The position numbers and the translations under genes are program-made. A model generated the notes under the pieces. That model ran no database searches and was not told where the DNA came from. It saw only the letters and a program-made list of their open reading frames with translations. From Blastochloris viridis (GTDB lineage Bacteria; Pseudomonadota; Alphaproteobacteria; Rhizobiales; Xanthobacteraceae), in NCBI RefSeq assembly GCF_001402875.1, contig NZ_CP012946.1, forward strand, positions 3,388,001-3,452,000: 64,000 nt of DNA, in the 5' to 3' direction. Of this stretch, positions 56,411 through 64,000 are shown in pieces; within the stretch, counting starts at the first letter, position 1; each line of letters begins with the position of its first letter.

Positions 56411-56462
56411 AGAATGATGTGTTCGCAAAACCCGGCAGCCCGTTTTGCACATCATGCTCTAG
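56411..56462. repeat. Family B element overlapping the purA stop codon
   Basis: GATGTGTTCGCAAAACCC and CGTTTTGCACATCATG form a long inverted repeat, followed by the family end CTCTAG. The CTA at 56459-56461 is the complement of the purA TAG, so the repeat supplies the stop codon. On the minus strand it can fold as a 3' hairpin of purA mRNA. Confidence 0.8.
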
Positions 56463-57751
56463 GCCTCGAATGGGTTCTGAACGAGAATGGTGTCGTCACG
56501 CTCCGGTGATGTCGACAACAGCGTCACCGGGCAGCCGATCAACTCCTCGATCCAGCGCACGTACTTGATCGCCTGCGCCGGCAGATCGGCCCACGACCTT
56601 GCGCCGGCACTCGACTGCGACCAGCCGGGAATGGTCTCGTAGATCGGCTCGACCCGCGCCTGGGCGCCCTGGCCGGCCGGCAGATAGTCGATCTCCTGGC
56701 CATCGAGGCGGTAGCGCACGCACACCTTGATTTCGTCGAAGCCGTCGAGAATATCCAGCTTGGTCAGTGCGATGCCGGTGATGCCCGAGGTCTTGACGGT
56801 CTGGCGCACGATCACCGCGTCGAACCAGCCGCAGCGGCGCGGCCGGCCGGTGACGGTGCCGAACTCGCGGCCGCGCTCGCCGATACGGCGACCGATGTCG
56901 TCGAAAAGCTCGGTCGGGAACGGCCCCTCGCCGACGCGGGTGGTGTAGGCCTTGGCAATGCCGAGCACGTAGCCGATGGCGGTGGGGCCGAGCCCGGAGC
57001 CGGTGGCGGCGCCGCCGGCGACGGTGTTCGACGACGTCACGAACGGATAGGTGCCGTGGTCGACATCCAGCAGCGCGCCCTGGGCGCCCTCGAACAGGAT
57101 ACGCGAGCCGGCGCGGCGATGGTCGTCGAGCAGCGCCCACACCCGGTCCATGTAGGGCAGCACCTGGGGCGCCAGCGCCAACAGCTCATCGGTCAGCTCG
57201 GCCGCCGCGATCGGCGGCAGGTCGAGCCCGCGCCGCAGCGCGTTGTGGTGGGCGAGCAGGCGGTCGATCTTGGCCGGCAGCGCAGCCGGCTCGGCCAGAT
57301 CCATCAGCCGGATGGCCCGGCGGCCGACCTTGTCCTCGTAGGCCGGGCCGATGCCGCGCTTGGTGGTGCCGATGCGGGTGCCGGCGGCGCCGCTCTCGCG
57401 CAGGGCGTCGAGCTCGCGGTGCAGCGGCAGGATCAGCGTCACGTTGTCGGCGATGCGCAGGACGTCGCGCGAGATCGTCACGCCCTGCCCGGTCAGCCGG
57501 GTGATCTCCTCGACCAGCGCCCTGGGGTCGAGCACCACGCCATTGCCGATCACCGACAGCTTGCCGGGCCGGACAATGCCGGACGGCAGCAGCGACAGCT
57601 TGTAGGTGGTGCCGTCGATGACCAGCGTGTGCCCGGCATTGTGGCCGCCCTGAAACCGGACGACGATGTCCGCCTGTTCAGAGAGCCAATCGACGATCTT
57701 GCCTTTTCCTTCGTCGCCCCATTGGGAACCGACGACGACGACATTGGCCAT
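56459..57751 (-). CDS. purA: Adenylosuccinate synthetase PurA
   Basis: 430 residues from the ATG at 57751 ([20 protein letters not shown]), standard length. It joins IMP and aspartate with GTP to make adenylosuccinate, the committed step to AMP. The phosphate loop GDEGKGK is at residues 12-18, followed by [40 protein letters not shown] and [12 protein letters not shown]. It ends VQNPFEA, with the stop codon inside a family B repeat. The frame is open far upstream but only through intergenic repeat DNA. Confidence 0.97.
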   Translation of the reverse strand: MANVVVVGSQWGDEGKGKIVDWLSEQADIVVRFQGGHNAGHTLVIDGTTYKLSLLPSGIVRPGKLSVIGNGVVLDPRALVEEITRLTGQGVTISRDVLRIADNVTLILPLHRELDALRESGAAGTRIGTTKRGIGPAYEDKVGRRAIRLMDLAEPAALPAKIDRLLAHHNALRRGLDLPPIAAAELTDELLALAPQVLPYMDRVWALLDDHRRAGSRILFEGAQGALLDVDHGTYPFVTSSNTVAGGAATGSGLGPTAIGYVLGIAKAYTTRVGEGPFPTELFDDIGRRIGERGREFGTVTGRPRRCGWFDAVIVRQTVKTSGITGIALTKLDILDGFDEIKVCVRYRLDGQEIDYLPAGQGAQARVEPIYETIPGWSQSSAGARSWADLPAQAIKYVRWIEELIGCPVTLLSTSPERDDTILVQNPFEA

Positions 57752-58199
57752 ATCTGCCCGCCACGCCACTGCCCGATCCGGGCCAAAAATTAAGCAAACC
57801 CCGACATTTCCTGTCGAGGCTCGTTCCCCGTACCGGATCGATGGTAGCGAAGCAAGGCGCGGCGGGACAATGCCGCGATCTATCGACCGATCTTTGCCGA
57901 TGCAGCGCCGGGGCGGTTGCGCCAAACCTCCGGGCCGCGCTGCCGGCGCAGCGGTACGCCCAGGCGGTGGCCAGGCGTGATCGGCGCTCGCGCCGGACGC
58001 CGGGTCGCGCGGTCGCCACCGTGCCCTTCCGCCGCTGCCGGCCTGCCCCATATGAAGGCATGATACGACACCTGGCCGGCCAAGCCGGCGTATCGCCGGC
58101 CGGCCGCCGAAAAATCCCTTTCCGGTCAAGGATTTTTTGGCGAGGGTATTTGCGGGATCACGACGTGATCATCCAGAAAGCCGTATGAGGGAGGATGCG
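57752..58199. repeat. purA upstream region and family A L-M-R element
   Basis: The purA promoter should lie in 57752-57850; AAAATTAAGC near 57786 is AT-rich. From 58060 to 58187 a family A element runs L (ATGATACGACACCTGGCC ... GGCGTATC), M (GCCGAAAAATCCC ... GGATTTTTTGGC), R (GCGGGATCACGACGTGATC ... GCCGTATGA). Its last bases are 12 nt from the next start codon. No gene in between. Confidence 0.75.
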
Positions 58200-58739
58200 A
58201 TGATCGATCGTCTGGCCAAGGCGGCGGCAGCCGCCACGCTTGCCGCGCTGTTGGCCTCGCCGGCGGCGGCGCAAACGCCCCCCGATACGCCGAACAGCGA
58301 GGCCGGCCGCTACAGCTTCGCCCCGGTCGAGGGCGGGGTGATGCGGCTCGACAGCCGCACCGGTGCGGTGAGCCATTGCACCCGCCGCCCGGCCGGATGG
58401 ACCTGCGAGACGGCGCCGGACGAACGTGCCGCGCTGGATGCGGAGATCGCGCGGCTGACCTCCGACAATCAGCGCCTGTCCGCCCGCGTCGCCGAGCTTG
58501 AAAGGCGGATCGAGCAGAGCCGGATCGGTCCGCCGCCGGTACCGCCGGGCGTGGTGCCCGACCCGACCCGGCCGCCGGAGACGGCGCCGCCGGCCGGGCG
58601 CGAACTGCCGAGCGACGCCGAGCTCGACCGCGTGATGACCTTCGTCGAAAAGCTGTTCCGCCGCTTCATGGCGATGGTGCAGACGCTGCGGCCGGAGCCG
58701 CCGCCGCAAACGCCGCCCCCGGCGCCTAACTCGCTGTAG
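58200..58739 (+). CDS. Secreted coiled-coil protein of unknown function
   Basis: 179 residues from the ATG at 58200, with GGAGG 5 nt upstream; the ATG at 58185 lies in the end of a repeat. A signal peptide (MIDRLAKAAAAATLAALLASPAAAQ) is followed by YSFAPVEGGVMRLDSRTGAVSHC and CTRRPAGWTCETAPDERAAL, a small Cys-containing motif recurrent in rhizobial hypothetical proteins, then a coiled coil (about 78-108, LTSDNQRLSARVAELERRIEQ) and a Pro-rich tail. No enzymatic signature. It lies convergent to the S24 regulator. Confidence 0.8.
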   Translation: MIDRLAKAAAAATLAALLASPAAAQTPPDTPNSEAGRYSFAPVEGGVMRLDSRTGAVSHCTRRPAGWTCETAPDERAALDAEIARLTSDNQRLSARVAELERRIEQSRIGPPPVPPGVVPDPTRPPETAPPAGRELPSDAELDRVMTFVEKLFRRFMAMVQTLRPEPPPQTPPPAPNSL

Positions 58740-58783
58740 CGAGCCGACCGAACTTACGGATGCGAGAAGGGGGAGCGGCCTCG

Positions 58784-59410
58784 CTACTGGCTCGCCCACA
58801 GGATACGGGCGACCCAGGCAACGGCGTCGCGGTTGAAGCTGAGATCGGCGTGCTCCGGATTAAGCGATTTCAACTCGATGGTCTTGGCTGACAGCCGCTT
58901 TAATTCCTTGGCCATCACCTCGCCCTCCTTGAGCTTGACCACGACGCGGTCGCCGCGCCGCACCGGGGCGTTGGGCGAGACGATCACCACGCAGCCGTCG
59001 CGATAGGCCGGGATCATCGAATCGCCGGTAATCTCCAGGGCATAGGCGTTCTCGTCGCCGACCGCCGGAAACTCCACCGCGTCCCAGCCGGTGCCAACCG
59101 GAAAGCCGGCGTCGTCGAAGATGCCGCCCTCGCCGGCCTGCGCCAGGCCGATCAGCGGCACGGTGCGCCGCGCCATCGACACGCCCGACAGCAGCGACAT
59201 GAAGGCATCGACGGTCTCGCCGGTCGCGGCCAGGATCTTGGCGATCGACTCGGTCGATGGCCACCGCGGCCGGCCGTCCGGAGTGATGCGCTTGGAGCGA
59301 TTGAAGGTGGTGGGATCGAGCCCGGCCCGCTTCGCCAAGCCTGAGGTCGACAGGCCGTGCCGCTCGGCGAGCTTATCAATCGCCGCCCAGATTTCTCCAT
59401 GGGTCAGCAA
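58784..59410 (-). CDS. S24 (LexA/CI-like) helix-turn-helix transcriptional regulator
   Basis: 208 residues from the TTG at 59410, chosen because GGAGG lies 5 nt upstream. The N-terminal helix-turn-helix (WAAIDKLAERHGLSTSGLAKRAGLDPTTFNRS) precedes a peptidase S24 domain. Ser131 (ITGDSMIPAYRDG) and Lys168 (VMAKELKR) are 37 residues apart, the same spacing as LexA Ser119/Lys156. A possible self-cleavage bond is Ala92-Gly93 (AQAGEGG). It could be a RecA-responsive repressor, or a non-cleaving relative widespread as a stand-alone regulator in Rhizobiales. No phage genes are nearby. A promoter is visible upstream. Confidence 0.9.
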   Translation of the reverse strand: MLTHGEIWAAIDKLAERHGLSTSGLAKRAGLDPTTFNRSKRITPDGRPRWPSTESIAKILAATGETVDAFMSLLSGVSMARRTVPLIGLAQAGEGGIFDDAGFPVGTGWDAVEFPAVGDENAYALEITGDSMIPAYRDGCVVIVSPNAPVRRGDRVVVKLKEGEVMAKELKRLSAKTIELKSLNPEHADLSFNRDAVAWVARILWASQ

Positions 59411-59445
59411 AGCGTCCTCCGCGAAGGCTCGTTGGCTTCTTTTCC

Positions 59446-59473
59446 ACTATAAGGACTTCCGTCTTAATGTCCA
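59446..59473 (-). promoter_or_regulatory. Promoter of the S24 regulator gene
   Basis: Minus strand TGGACA (59473-59468), 16-bp spacer, TATAGT (59451-59446), about 36 bp before the start codon. The spacer contains the imperfect inverted repeat AAGAC-GGAA-GTCCTT, a possible autoregulatory operator. Confidence 0.55.
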
Positions 59474-59903
59474 CGCATCGCGCGCAGGCGGTGGGACTTT
59501 ATGGCCTTTTGTGAGTAGTTTCGCCGATCATCGCGGCGGTTGTTGCCAAACGACGCATCAGTTTCTCGCAACAACAGGCGAACAACCTGAAGCTTGGCTG
59601 CATTTGCACCGCGCGATCGCTGCGGATCCGACCGTATCTTACCTCAGCGCATCGAGTCGCCGGCGAGACCTTGCGACCGAGGCGCCAAACCAACCGCCCG
59701 CCTTGGCAAAAGCTTCAACGGCTGCGATTTGACGGGTCGCCGTCACGCCATCGCCTCCATCGCCACGACCGGATGGGCCGACGCCGGCGTGATCGCCGGA
59801 TTTCGGTTATTGCATCGGGTCGGACGCCCGCAGGTTCGGCGTCTTGCCTGTTGGCGCGCAAAACCGGTTCCCACGCTGGCGGGAAATGCTCTAAGCGTGC
59901 GCC
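59474..59903. other. Region between the S24 regulator and the DUF952 gene, with family B element
   Basis: No gene seen in 430 bp. 59854-59894 is a family B element (CGCAAAACCGGTTCCCACG ... GGGAAATGCTCTAA) that ends 9 bp before the next ATG, the same distance as at rnhB. Confidence 0.7.
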
Positions 59904-60260
59904 ATGTCCGCCGCCTCGATCACCCTTTACAAAATCGTCCCGCGCCTGCTGTGGCAGGCCGCCGCGAGCGCCGGCCGGTTCGACGGCGCGCCGGTCGACC
60001 TCGCCGACGGCTTCATCCACTTCTCCACCGCCGCGCAGGTGGCGGAGACCGCCGCGACCCACTTCGCCGGCCAGGACGATCTGGTGCTGGTCGCGGTGGA
60101 TGCCGCCCGGCTCGGCGCCGCGCTGACCTGGGAGCCCTCGCGCGGCGGCGCGCTGTTCCCGCACCTTTATGCCCCGCTCGATCTTACCGCGGTGGTGCGG
60201 GCCGAGCCGCTTGCGCTCGGCCGCGACGGCCACCACGTCTTTCCGGAACTTGCGCCATGA
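59904..60260 (+). CDS. DUF952 domain protein
   Basis: 118 residues, all DUF952 ([57 protein letters not shown]). The family is small and cytoplasmic, with a conserved HFS and HLY pattern resembling ADP-ribosyl- or glutathione-transferase-like folds; function is unassigned. Its stop overlaps the pyrD start by 4 nt (ATGA), so translation is coupled. DUF952-pyrD adjacency occurs in other Rhizobiales (from memory). Confidence 0.9.
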   Translation: MSAASITLYKIVPRLLWQAAASAGRFDGAPVDLADGFIHFSTAAQVAETAATHFAGQDDLVLVAVDAARLGAALTWEPSRGGALFPHLYAPLDLTAVVRAEPLALGRDGHHVFPELAP

Positions 60261-61327
60261 TCGGCTTTCTCGACCGCCTGACCCGCCCGGTGCTGAGCAC
60301 GCTCGACCCCGAACTGGTGCACGCCCTCATCATCGCCACGCTGAAATGGCTGCCGCTGCCGGCGCCGGCCGACGACCCGCGTCTCGCCGTCAACGTGTTC
60401 GGCCTTGCCTTCCCAAACCCGGTCGGCGCCGCGGCGGGCATCGACAAGAACGCCGAGGTGCCCGACGCCCTGCTGAGGCTCGGCTTCGGCTTCGTCGAGG
60501 CCGGCGCGGTGACGCCGCGGCCGCAGCCCGGCAACCTGCGGCCGCGCTTTTTCCGGCTCGACCCCGACCGCGCCCTGATCAACCGGTTCGGCTTCAACAA
60601 CCAGGGCGCCGAGGCGGTGCGGGCGCACCTCGCCGCCCGCGCCGGCAAGGGCGGCGTGGTCGGACTCAACCTCGGCGCCAACAAAGACTCGGCCGACCGC
60701 GCCGCCGACTATGTCGCGCTGATCGCGGCATTCGCGCCGGTGACCAGCTATTTCACCCTCAACATCTCCTCGCCCAACACGCCGGGACTTCGCGACCTGC
60801 AGGAAGCCTCGGCGCTGGACGATCTGGTTGCGCGCTGTGTCGCGGCGCGCGACGCCACCACGCCGCGCCGGCCGCTGCTGCTGAAGATCGCGCCCGACCT
60901 CGACCTCGCCGCGCTGGACGCCATCGTCGAGGTCGCCAAGCGGCGCGGGCTCGACGGCATGGTGGTGTCGAACACCACGGTGGCGCGGCCGGCGACGCTG
61001 ACGGGTGCCCGCGCCGGGGAGAGCGGCGGGCTGTCGGGCCGGCCGCTGTTCGAGCCCTCGACCCGGATGCTGGCGGAAACCTTCGTCCGGGTCGGCGGCG
61101 CCTTTCCGCTGGTCGGCGTCGGCGGCGTCGACTCCGCCGAGACGGCCTGGGCCAAGATCGCCGCCGGCGCCAGTTTGGTGCAGCTCTACAGCGGCTTCAT
61201 CTTCAAGGGGTTGAGCCTGATGGACGAGATCAAGGCCGGCCTGATCGGCAAGCTGAGCCAGGGTGGCTATGCCAGCATCGCCGATGCGGTGGGCTGCGGC
61301 GTTGCCGACTGGACCGGCCGGGCCTAA
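60257..61327 (+). CDS. pyrD: Dihydroorotate dehydrogenase (quinone), class 2
   Basis: 356 residues. It oxidises dihydroorotate to orotate using FMN and membrane quinone, step four of pyrimidine synthesis. The N-terminal helical extension ([31 protein letters not shown]) marks class 2. [20 protein letters not shown] binds [20 protein letters not shown] holds the class 2 catalytic Ser, LLLKIAPDL and VVSNTTV follow, and [27 protein letters not shown] is the phosphate-binding end. It is translationally coupled to DUF952. Confidence 0.97.
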   Translation: MIGFLDRLTRPVLSTLDPELVHALIIATLKWLPLPAPADDPRLAVNVFGLAFPNPVGAAAGIDKNAEVPDALLRLGFGFVEAGAVTPRPQPGNLRPRFFRLDPDRALINRFGFNNQGAEAVRAHLAARAGKGGVVGLNLGANKDSADRAADYVALIAAFAPVTSYFTLNISSPNTPGLRDLQEASALDDLVARCVAARDATTPRRPLLLKIAPDLDLAALDAIVEVAKRRGLDGMVVSNTTVARPATLTGARAGESGGLSGRPLFEPSTRMLAETFVRVGGAFPLVGVGGVDSAETAWAKIAAGASLVQLYSGFIFKGLSLMDEIKAGLIGKLSQGGYASIADAVGCGVADWTGRA

Positions 61328-61334
61328 CCCCAAA

Positions 61335-61412
61335 GCCGTCGGTCTCGTCGCCGCCTGATTGCCCGAAAAGCCTCTGGTCGAGCCTCCGGCCCGACCGGCC
61401 GGATTCGTCTCA
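61335..61412. repeat. Degenerate family A element overlapping the DUF6460 stop codon
   Basis: A worn R'/M' part (GCCCGAAAAGCCTCTGGTCG) precedes an L' module (TCCGGCCCGACCGGCCGGATTCGTCTCAG). The final TCA (61410-61412) is the complement of the stop codon of the minus-strand DUF6460 gene. It separates that gene from convergent pyrD. Confidence 0.6.
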
Positions 61413-61742
61413 GCGCTCGTTCATCTTGGCGAAGCGGACGATCAGCCAGATCGGCACCACCACGGCAGCGCCGAGCAGAACGTAGCGGACGATCCACTCG
61501 ACGGTGTCGAAGCCGAGGTGGAAGACGTTCTCGATGCGGTGAATGATCCAGCGCACGAAATCGACCAGCGACTGGATGATGTTGAACGGGTCGAGCCCGA
61601 TCACCGACAAAATCACCCCGACCACCAGCGACAGCATCAACAGCCGCAGCGCCACCCACACCGGCGGCCCGCCGAAAAAGCGGTCGACGGCGGAGGGCTC
61701 GCGCCAGTCCGGCGGCGGGGACGCGGGGTCGGGGTTCGTCAT
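61410..61742 (-). CDS. Small membrane protein, DUF6460 type
   Basis: 110 residues from the ATG at 61742 (MTNPDPASPPPDWREPSAVDRFFGGPP). Two or three membrane helices follow: VALRLLMLSLVVGVILSVIG, a short amphipathic FNIIQSLVDFVRWIIHRIENVFH segment, and ILLGAAVVVPIWLIVRFAK-like RYVLLGAAVVVPIWLIVRF. The layout matches the integrase-like DUF6460 small inner-membrane protein seen in Rhizobiales; function unknown. The stop codon lies at the end of a palindromic repeat. Confidence 0.8.
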   Translation of the reverse strand: MTNPDPASPPPDWREPSAVDRFFGGPPVWVALRLLMLSLVVGVILSVIGLDPFNIIQSLVDFVRWIIHRIENVFHLGFDTVEWIVRYVLLGAAVVVPIWLIVRFAKMNER

Positions 61743-61835
61743 CGCGGTCTCCGGCGTGGCGGGTTTCAGTCGTTCGCAATATCGGGCGCGGACCGCAGCC
61801 ATTCAAGGCCATGCCAGCGCCGGCGCCGCTGGATG

Positions 61836-61916
61836 CTGTTTCCGGCCGATCACATCGTGATCCCGAAAGGAATTTCCCGGCCGCGAAACTCCGGCCTGAT
61901 CGGCGCGATTTCCCAG
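61836..61916. repeat. Family A element lacking M (R'-L')
   Basis: R' GTTTCCGGCCGATCACATCG ... GATCCCGAAAG is followed, with M reduced to about 10 bp, by L' CGAAACTCCGGCCTGATC ... GCGATTTCCC. It shows that M can be lost as a unit. Confidence 0.7.
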
Positions 61917-62628
61917 GTCACCGATTCGGTCCGGGTTCGTTCGGGACTCGTTCGACCCGCTGGCGATACGGCAACTCGCGGATGTCGCAGGCAGGGACGG
62001 CGCCCGCCGCCCGGCAACCCGACGTTAAGCCGAGTCGGGCGGCGTCGATCGGCACGCGATTCGGGCCGCCTTTGTTCCTTTCTTGTTCGACTTTCCGGTA
62101 ACCGTCAAATTGGCATTGTCGCGGCGAGAGACGGCGGTAACCGGCCGGGCGGCGCCGATCGGCCCGCCGCCGGCCCGGACGAGACCGTCACCGCGCACGG
62201 CCCGTTGCATCAACCCGCCAGTAACCCAGATCACGGCGCCACCGGCGGCACGCGATTCGGGCCGGGTTCGTTCAGGCCCCGTTCGAAAACGCCCCGCGCG
62301 CGGCCAGAGCGGCGTCCAGGATCGGCACACCGCGCCGCTGCGCCAAGCAGCGCCCGCCGGCGCGCGATTCGGGCCGGGTTCGTTCCGGCCTCGTTCGAAA
62401 TCGCCGCGCTCGCGGCGAGAGCGGCGTCCAGTATCGGCACACCGAACCAAGCCCGCGCGGCGGCAGCCGGCGCAAAACCGCTTGCGGACGGCGGCGATCC
62501 GGCCGAGTTATGGCGCCGCCGGATACCCCGCCGGATGCCGGGCTGGGCTCGCCGCCAACCCTCCCGAACAGGGTGTTCGGCGAGATCGGCTCTGCGACTT
62601 CGCGACCCACAACCCCGCGTCACCGCCC
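61917..62628. repeat. Non-coding region with four copies of a GATTCGG-CCGGGTTCGTTC repeat
   Basis: Two long copies begin at 62252 and 62364 (period 112 bp); each contains GCGATTCGGGCCGGGTTCGT, CTCGTTCGAAA-type, then AGAGCGGCGTCCAG and ATCGGCACACCG. Shorter related copies begin near 61921 and 62056. No gene is visible in this 700-bp stretch; promoter elements for the methyltransferase are not clear. Confidence 0.7.
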
Positions 62629-63582
62629 GTGCGTCTCAAAACTCCCGTGTTCCGCTCCTCCGGCGATCCCCTGGCCGACCGCCGGTACAATCTCGCTTTG
62701 GACTATCGCCGCGACGGCGACCTCGCCGCCGCCGCCGACCTTCTCGCCCAGACCGTGGAAATCGCGCCGGGCTGGGCCGCGGCTTGGTTTGCGCTGGGCG
62801 AGGCGAACCAGATCCTCGGCGTGCGCGAGGCCGCTGCCAACGCGTTCCGCCACGCGCGCGACGCCGATCCGGGCGACGAGCTCGGCGCCGGGCTGTGGCT
62901 GGCGCGGCTCGGCGACCGCGAGGTCGCCGACGCCATGGCGTCGGGTTACGTCGAGCAGCTGTTCGACCAGTACGCGCCGGAGTTCGACCACGCTTTGGTC
63001 GACCGGCTCGGCTACAACGGGCCGCAGTTGCTGGCGGCGGCGCTGACCTCGCTGCGCGGCGGCGACTTCCGTGTCCGCCGCTGCCTCGACCTCGGCTGCG
63101 GCACCGGGCTGATCGGCGCCGCGCTGCGGCCGCACTGCGCAACGCTGATCGGCATCGACCTCTCGGCCGGCATGCTGGCGCAGGCGAAACGGCGGGGCTG
63201 CTACGACGCGCTGGTGCGCGCCGACCTGCTCGCCGCGCTGACGCTGGAGCCGGCCGCGGCGGCCGACCTGATCGTCGCCGCCGACACCATGGTCTATGTC
63301 GGCGAACTCGGCCCGGTGCTGGCGCAGGTGGCGCGGGTGCTGGAGCCGGGGGGCCTGTTCGCCGCCACCCTGGAGCGCTGCGAGGCCGGGGTCGAGCTGC
63401 ACCTGAGCCTGCGCTACCGCCACGGCGCCGACTATCTGCGCGAACGCGCCGATGCCGCCGGGCTCGAGATCGCCTATCTCGCCGAGGCCTCGGCGCGGCA
63501 GGACGGCGGCGTGCCGGTGCCGGGCCTGGTCGCGGTGCTGGCCAAACCGGAAACCGCCAGCCCGGAGACGGCGACGTCGTAG
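62629..63582 (+). CDS. TPR-containing SAM-dependent methyltransferase (COG4976 type)
   Basis: 317 residues from the GTG at 62629 (VRLKTPVFRSSGDPLADRRYN); the frame runs open upstream through repeat DNA, and no Shine-Dalgarno is obvious. Two TPR units cover about 18-85 (DPLADRRYNLALDYRRDGDLAAAADLL, WFALGEANQILGVREAAANAF). A class I methyltransferase domain follows with CLDLGCGTGLIGAAL (about 157-170) and ADLIVAADTMVYVGEL. A linker motif YVEQLFDQYAPEFDHALVDRLGYNGP is typical of this predicted family. Substrate unknown. Its last 109 bp overlap the convergent EAL gene. Confidence 0.88.
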   Translation: MRLKTPVFRSSGDPLADRRYNLALDYRRDGDLAAAADLLAQTVEIAPGWAAAWFALGEANQILGVREAAANAFRHARDADPGDELGAGLWLARLGDREVADAMASGYVEQLFDQYAPEFDHALVDRLGYNGPQLLAAALTSLRGGDFRVRRCLDLGCGTGLIGAALRPHCATLIGIDLSAGMLAQAKRRGCYDALVRADLLAALTLEPAAAADLIVAADTMVYVGELGPVLAQVARVLEPGGLFAATLERCEAGVELHLSLRYRHGADYLRERADAAGLEIAYLAEASARQDGGVPVPGLVAVLAKPETASPETATS

Positions 63583-64000
63583 GCCGCCGCGGCCGGCTGG
63601 GGGCGGCCGAACAGATAGCCCTGGGCGTGGGTGCAGCCGGCCGCGCGCAGCAGCCGCGCCTGCTCCGCGGTTTCGACGCCTTCGGCGGTGGCGGCCATGC
63701 CCAGGCTCCGGGCGAGGCCGGTGACCGCGCAGACGATGGCGGCGCAGTCCGGCCGCTCGGCAACCTCGGCGACGAACAGCCGGTCGATCTTGATCTTGTC
63801 GAACGTGAACATCCGAAGGTGCGACAGCGAGGAATAGCCGGTGCCGAAATCATCCAGCACCACCGCGACGCCGAGATCGCGCAACTGCTGGAGTTCGGCC
63901 AGGATCGCCTCGTCGTGCAGCAGCAGCACGGTTTCGGTGACCTCGATTTCCAGCCGCTCGGGTGGCAGCCGGGCGGCGCCCAGCGCCTGGATGACGCTGC
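63474..64000 (-). CDS. EAL-domain cyclic-di-GMP phosphodiesterase, C-terminal part (continues beyond window)
   Basis: The window ends inside this gene; 175 codons are visible. From the right edge it reads LEIEVTETVLLLHDE, the metal-binding ExExTE block of EAL domains, then VAVVLDDFGTGYSSLSHLRMFTFDKIKIDRLFV with the DDFGTGYSSL loop, IVCAVTGLARSLGM, and AEGVETAEQARLLRAAGCTHAQGYLFGRPQ, so all catalytic blocks seen are intact. It ends with a 35-residue tail that overlaps the methyltransferase gene on the other strand. Any GGDEF or sensor part lies outside the window. Confidence 0.92.
   Translation of the reverse strand, partial: SVIQALGAARLPPERLEIEVTETVLLLHDEAILAELQQLRDLGVAVVLDDFGTGYSSLSHLRMFTFDKIKIDRLFVAEVAERPDCAAIVCAVTGLARSLGMAATAEGVETAEQARLLRAAGCTHAQGYLFGRPQPAAAAYDVAVSGLAVSGLASTATRPGTGTPPSCRAEASAR

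Noticed and set aside
58784-59410. S24 regulator as part of a prophage
   Set aside because: No integrase, structural, lysis or replication genes are present, and the surrounding genes are ordinary chromosomal ones.
61921-62060. GGGTTCG-containing segments as tRNA T-arms
   Set aside because: No acceptor or anticodon stems can be drawn around them; they belong to a local repeat.
61917-62628. Direct repeats as a CRISPR array
   Set aside because: Only two long copies 112 bp apart and two partial ones, no regular 28-37 bp repeats with uniform spacers, and no cas genes.

Overview
The window looks like ordinary chromosome from a GC-rich alphaproteobacterium of the order Hyphomicrobiales (Rhodopseudomonas / Blastochloris / Rhodoplanes-like). 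The evidence is a circularly permuted tmRNA with tag ANDNYAPVAQAA, an alpha-type SspB next to it, an alphaproteobacterial serC leader RNA, a full-length CtrA box, a PodJ-like protein, an IalB-family protein and a high density of extragenic palindromes. The genus call is inference. I see no prophage, IS element, CRISPR array or tRNA/rRNA operon.

Layout. 1-4.3 kb: end of an RluB-type pseudouridine synthase with a 13-fold 21-residue repeat tail, rsmD, then convergent mutL. 4.3-7.4 kb: serC-serA serine operon (minus strand) behind a leader RNA that can sequester the serC Shine-Dalgarno. 7.4-9.3 kb: two paralogous outer-membrane beta-barrels, the upstream one with a CtrA box. 9.7-16.7 kb: glmM, acetoacetyl-CoA synthetase, a secreted protein, a NodU/CmcH-type carbamoyltransferase and another secreted protein. 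16.9-21.6 kb: TPP riboswitch and thiC, then folA, sspB and ssrA (tmRNA) on the minus strand, divergent from thyA. 21.7-29 kb: an HBM-type chemoreceptor, a PodJ-like membrane protein with Sel1 repeats, a MerR regulator and peptide deformylase. 29.7-37.9 kb: Kef-type antiporter, tldD, an IalB-like protein, and the thrC / M16 peptidase / GNAT operon. 38-48.4 kb: hybrid sensor kinase, TauE plus TIGR02186 pair, GTP-type PEP carboxykinase, MATE transporter and a PfkB kinase. 48.4-64 kb: thioesterase, YpfJ-like metallopeptidase, rnhB, GT39, a DedA/ATP-grasp fusion, a membrane protein, purA, an S24 regulator, DUF952-pyrD, DUF6460, a TPR-methyltransferase and the end of an EAL-domain gene.

Functional links. 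The tmRNA that writes the degradation tag sits beside SspB, the adaptor that delivers tagged proteins to ClpXP; folA and thyA, which share the folate cycle, flank this pair. thrC, the M16 peptidase and the acetyltransferase form one tightly packed operon. DUF952-pyrD and TauE-TIGR02186 each overlap by 4 nt and are probably translationally coupled.

Intergenic space. Most gaps over 300 bp are filled with dispersed palindromes of several families. The most distinctive (family A here) is a roughly 120-bp mosaic of up to three consecutive palindromes, L-M-R, each with GATC at or near its centre. I count about ten copies, in both orientations and in partial forms. Two further families are inverted pairs of hairpins (family D) and a short element (family B) that abuts start or stop codons, including one that contains the purA stop codon.
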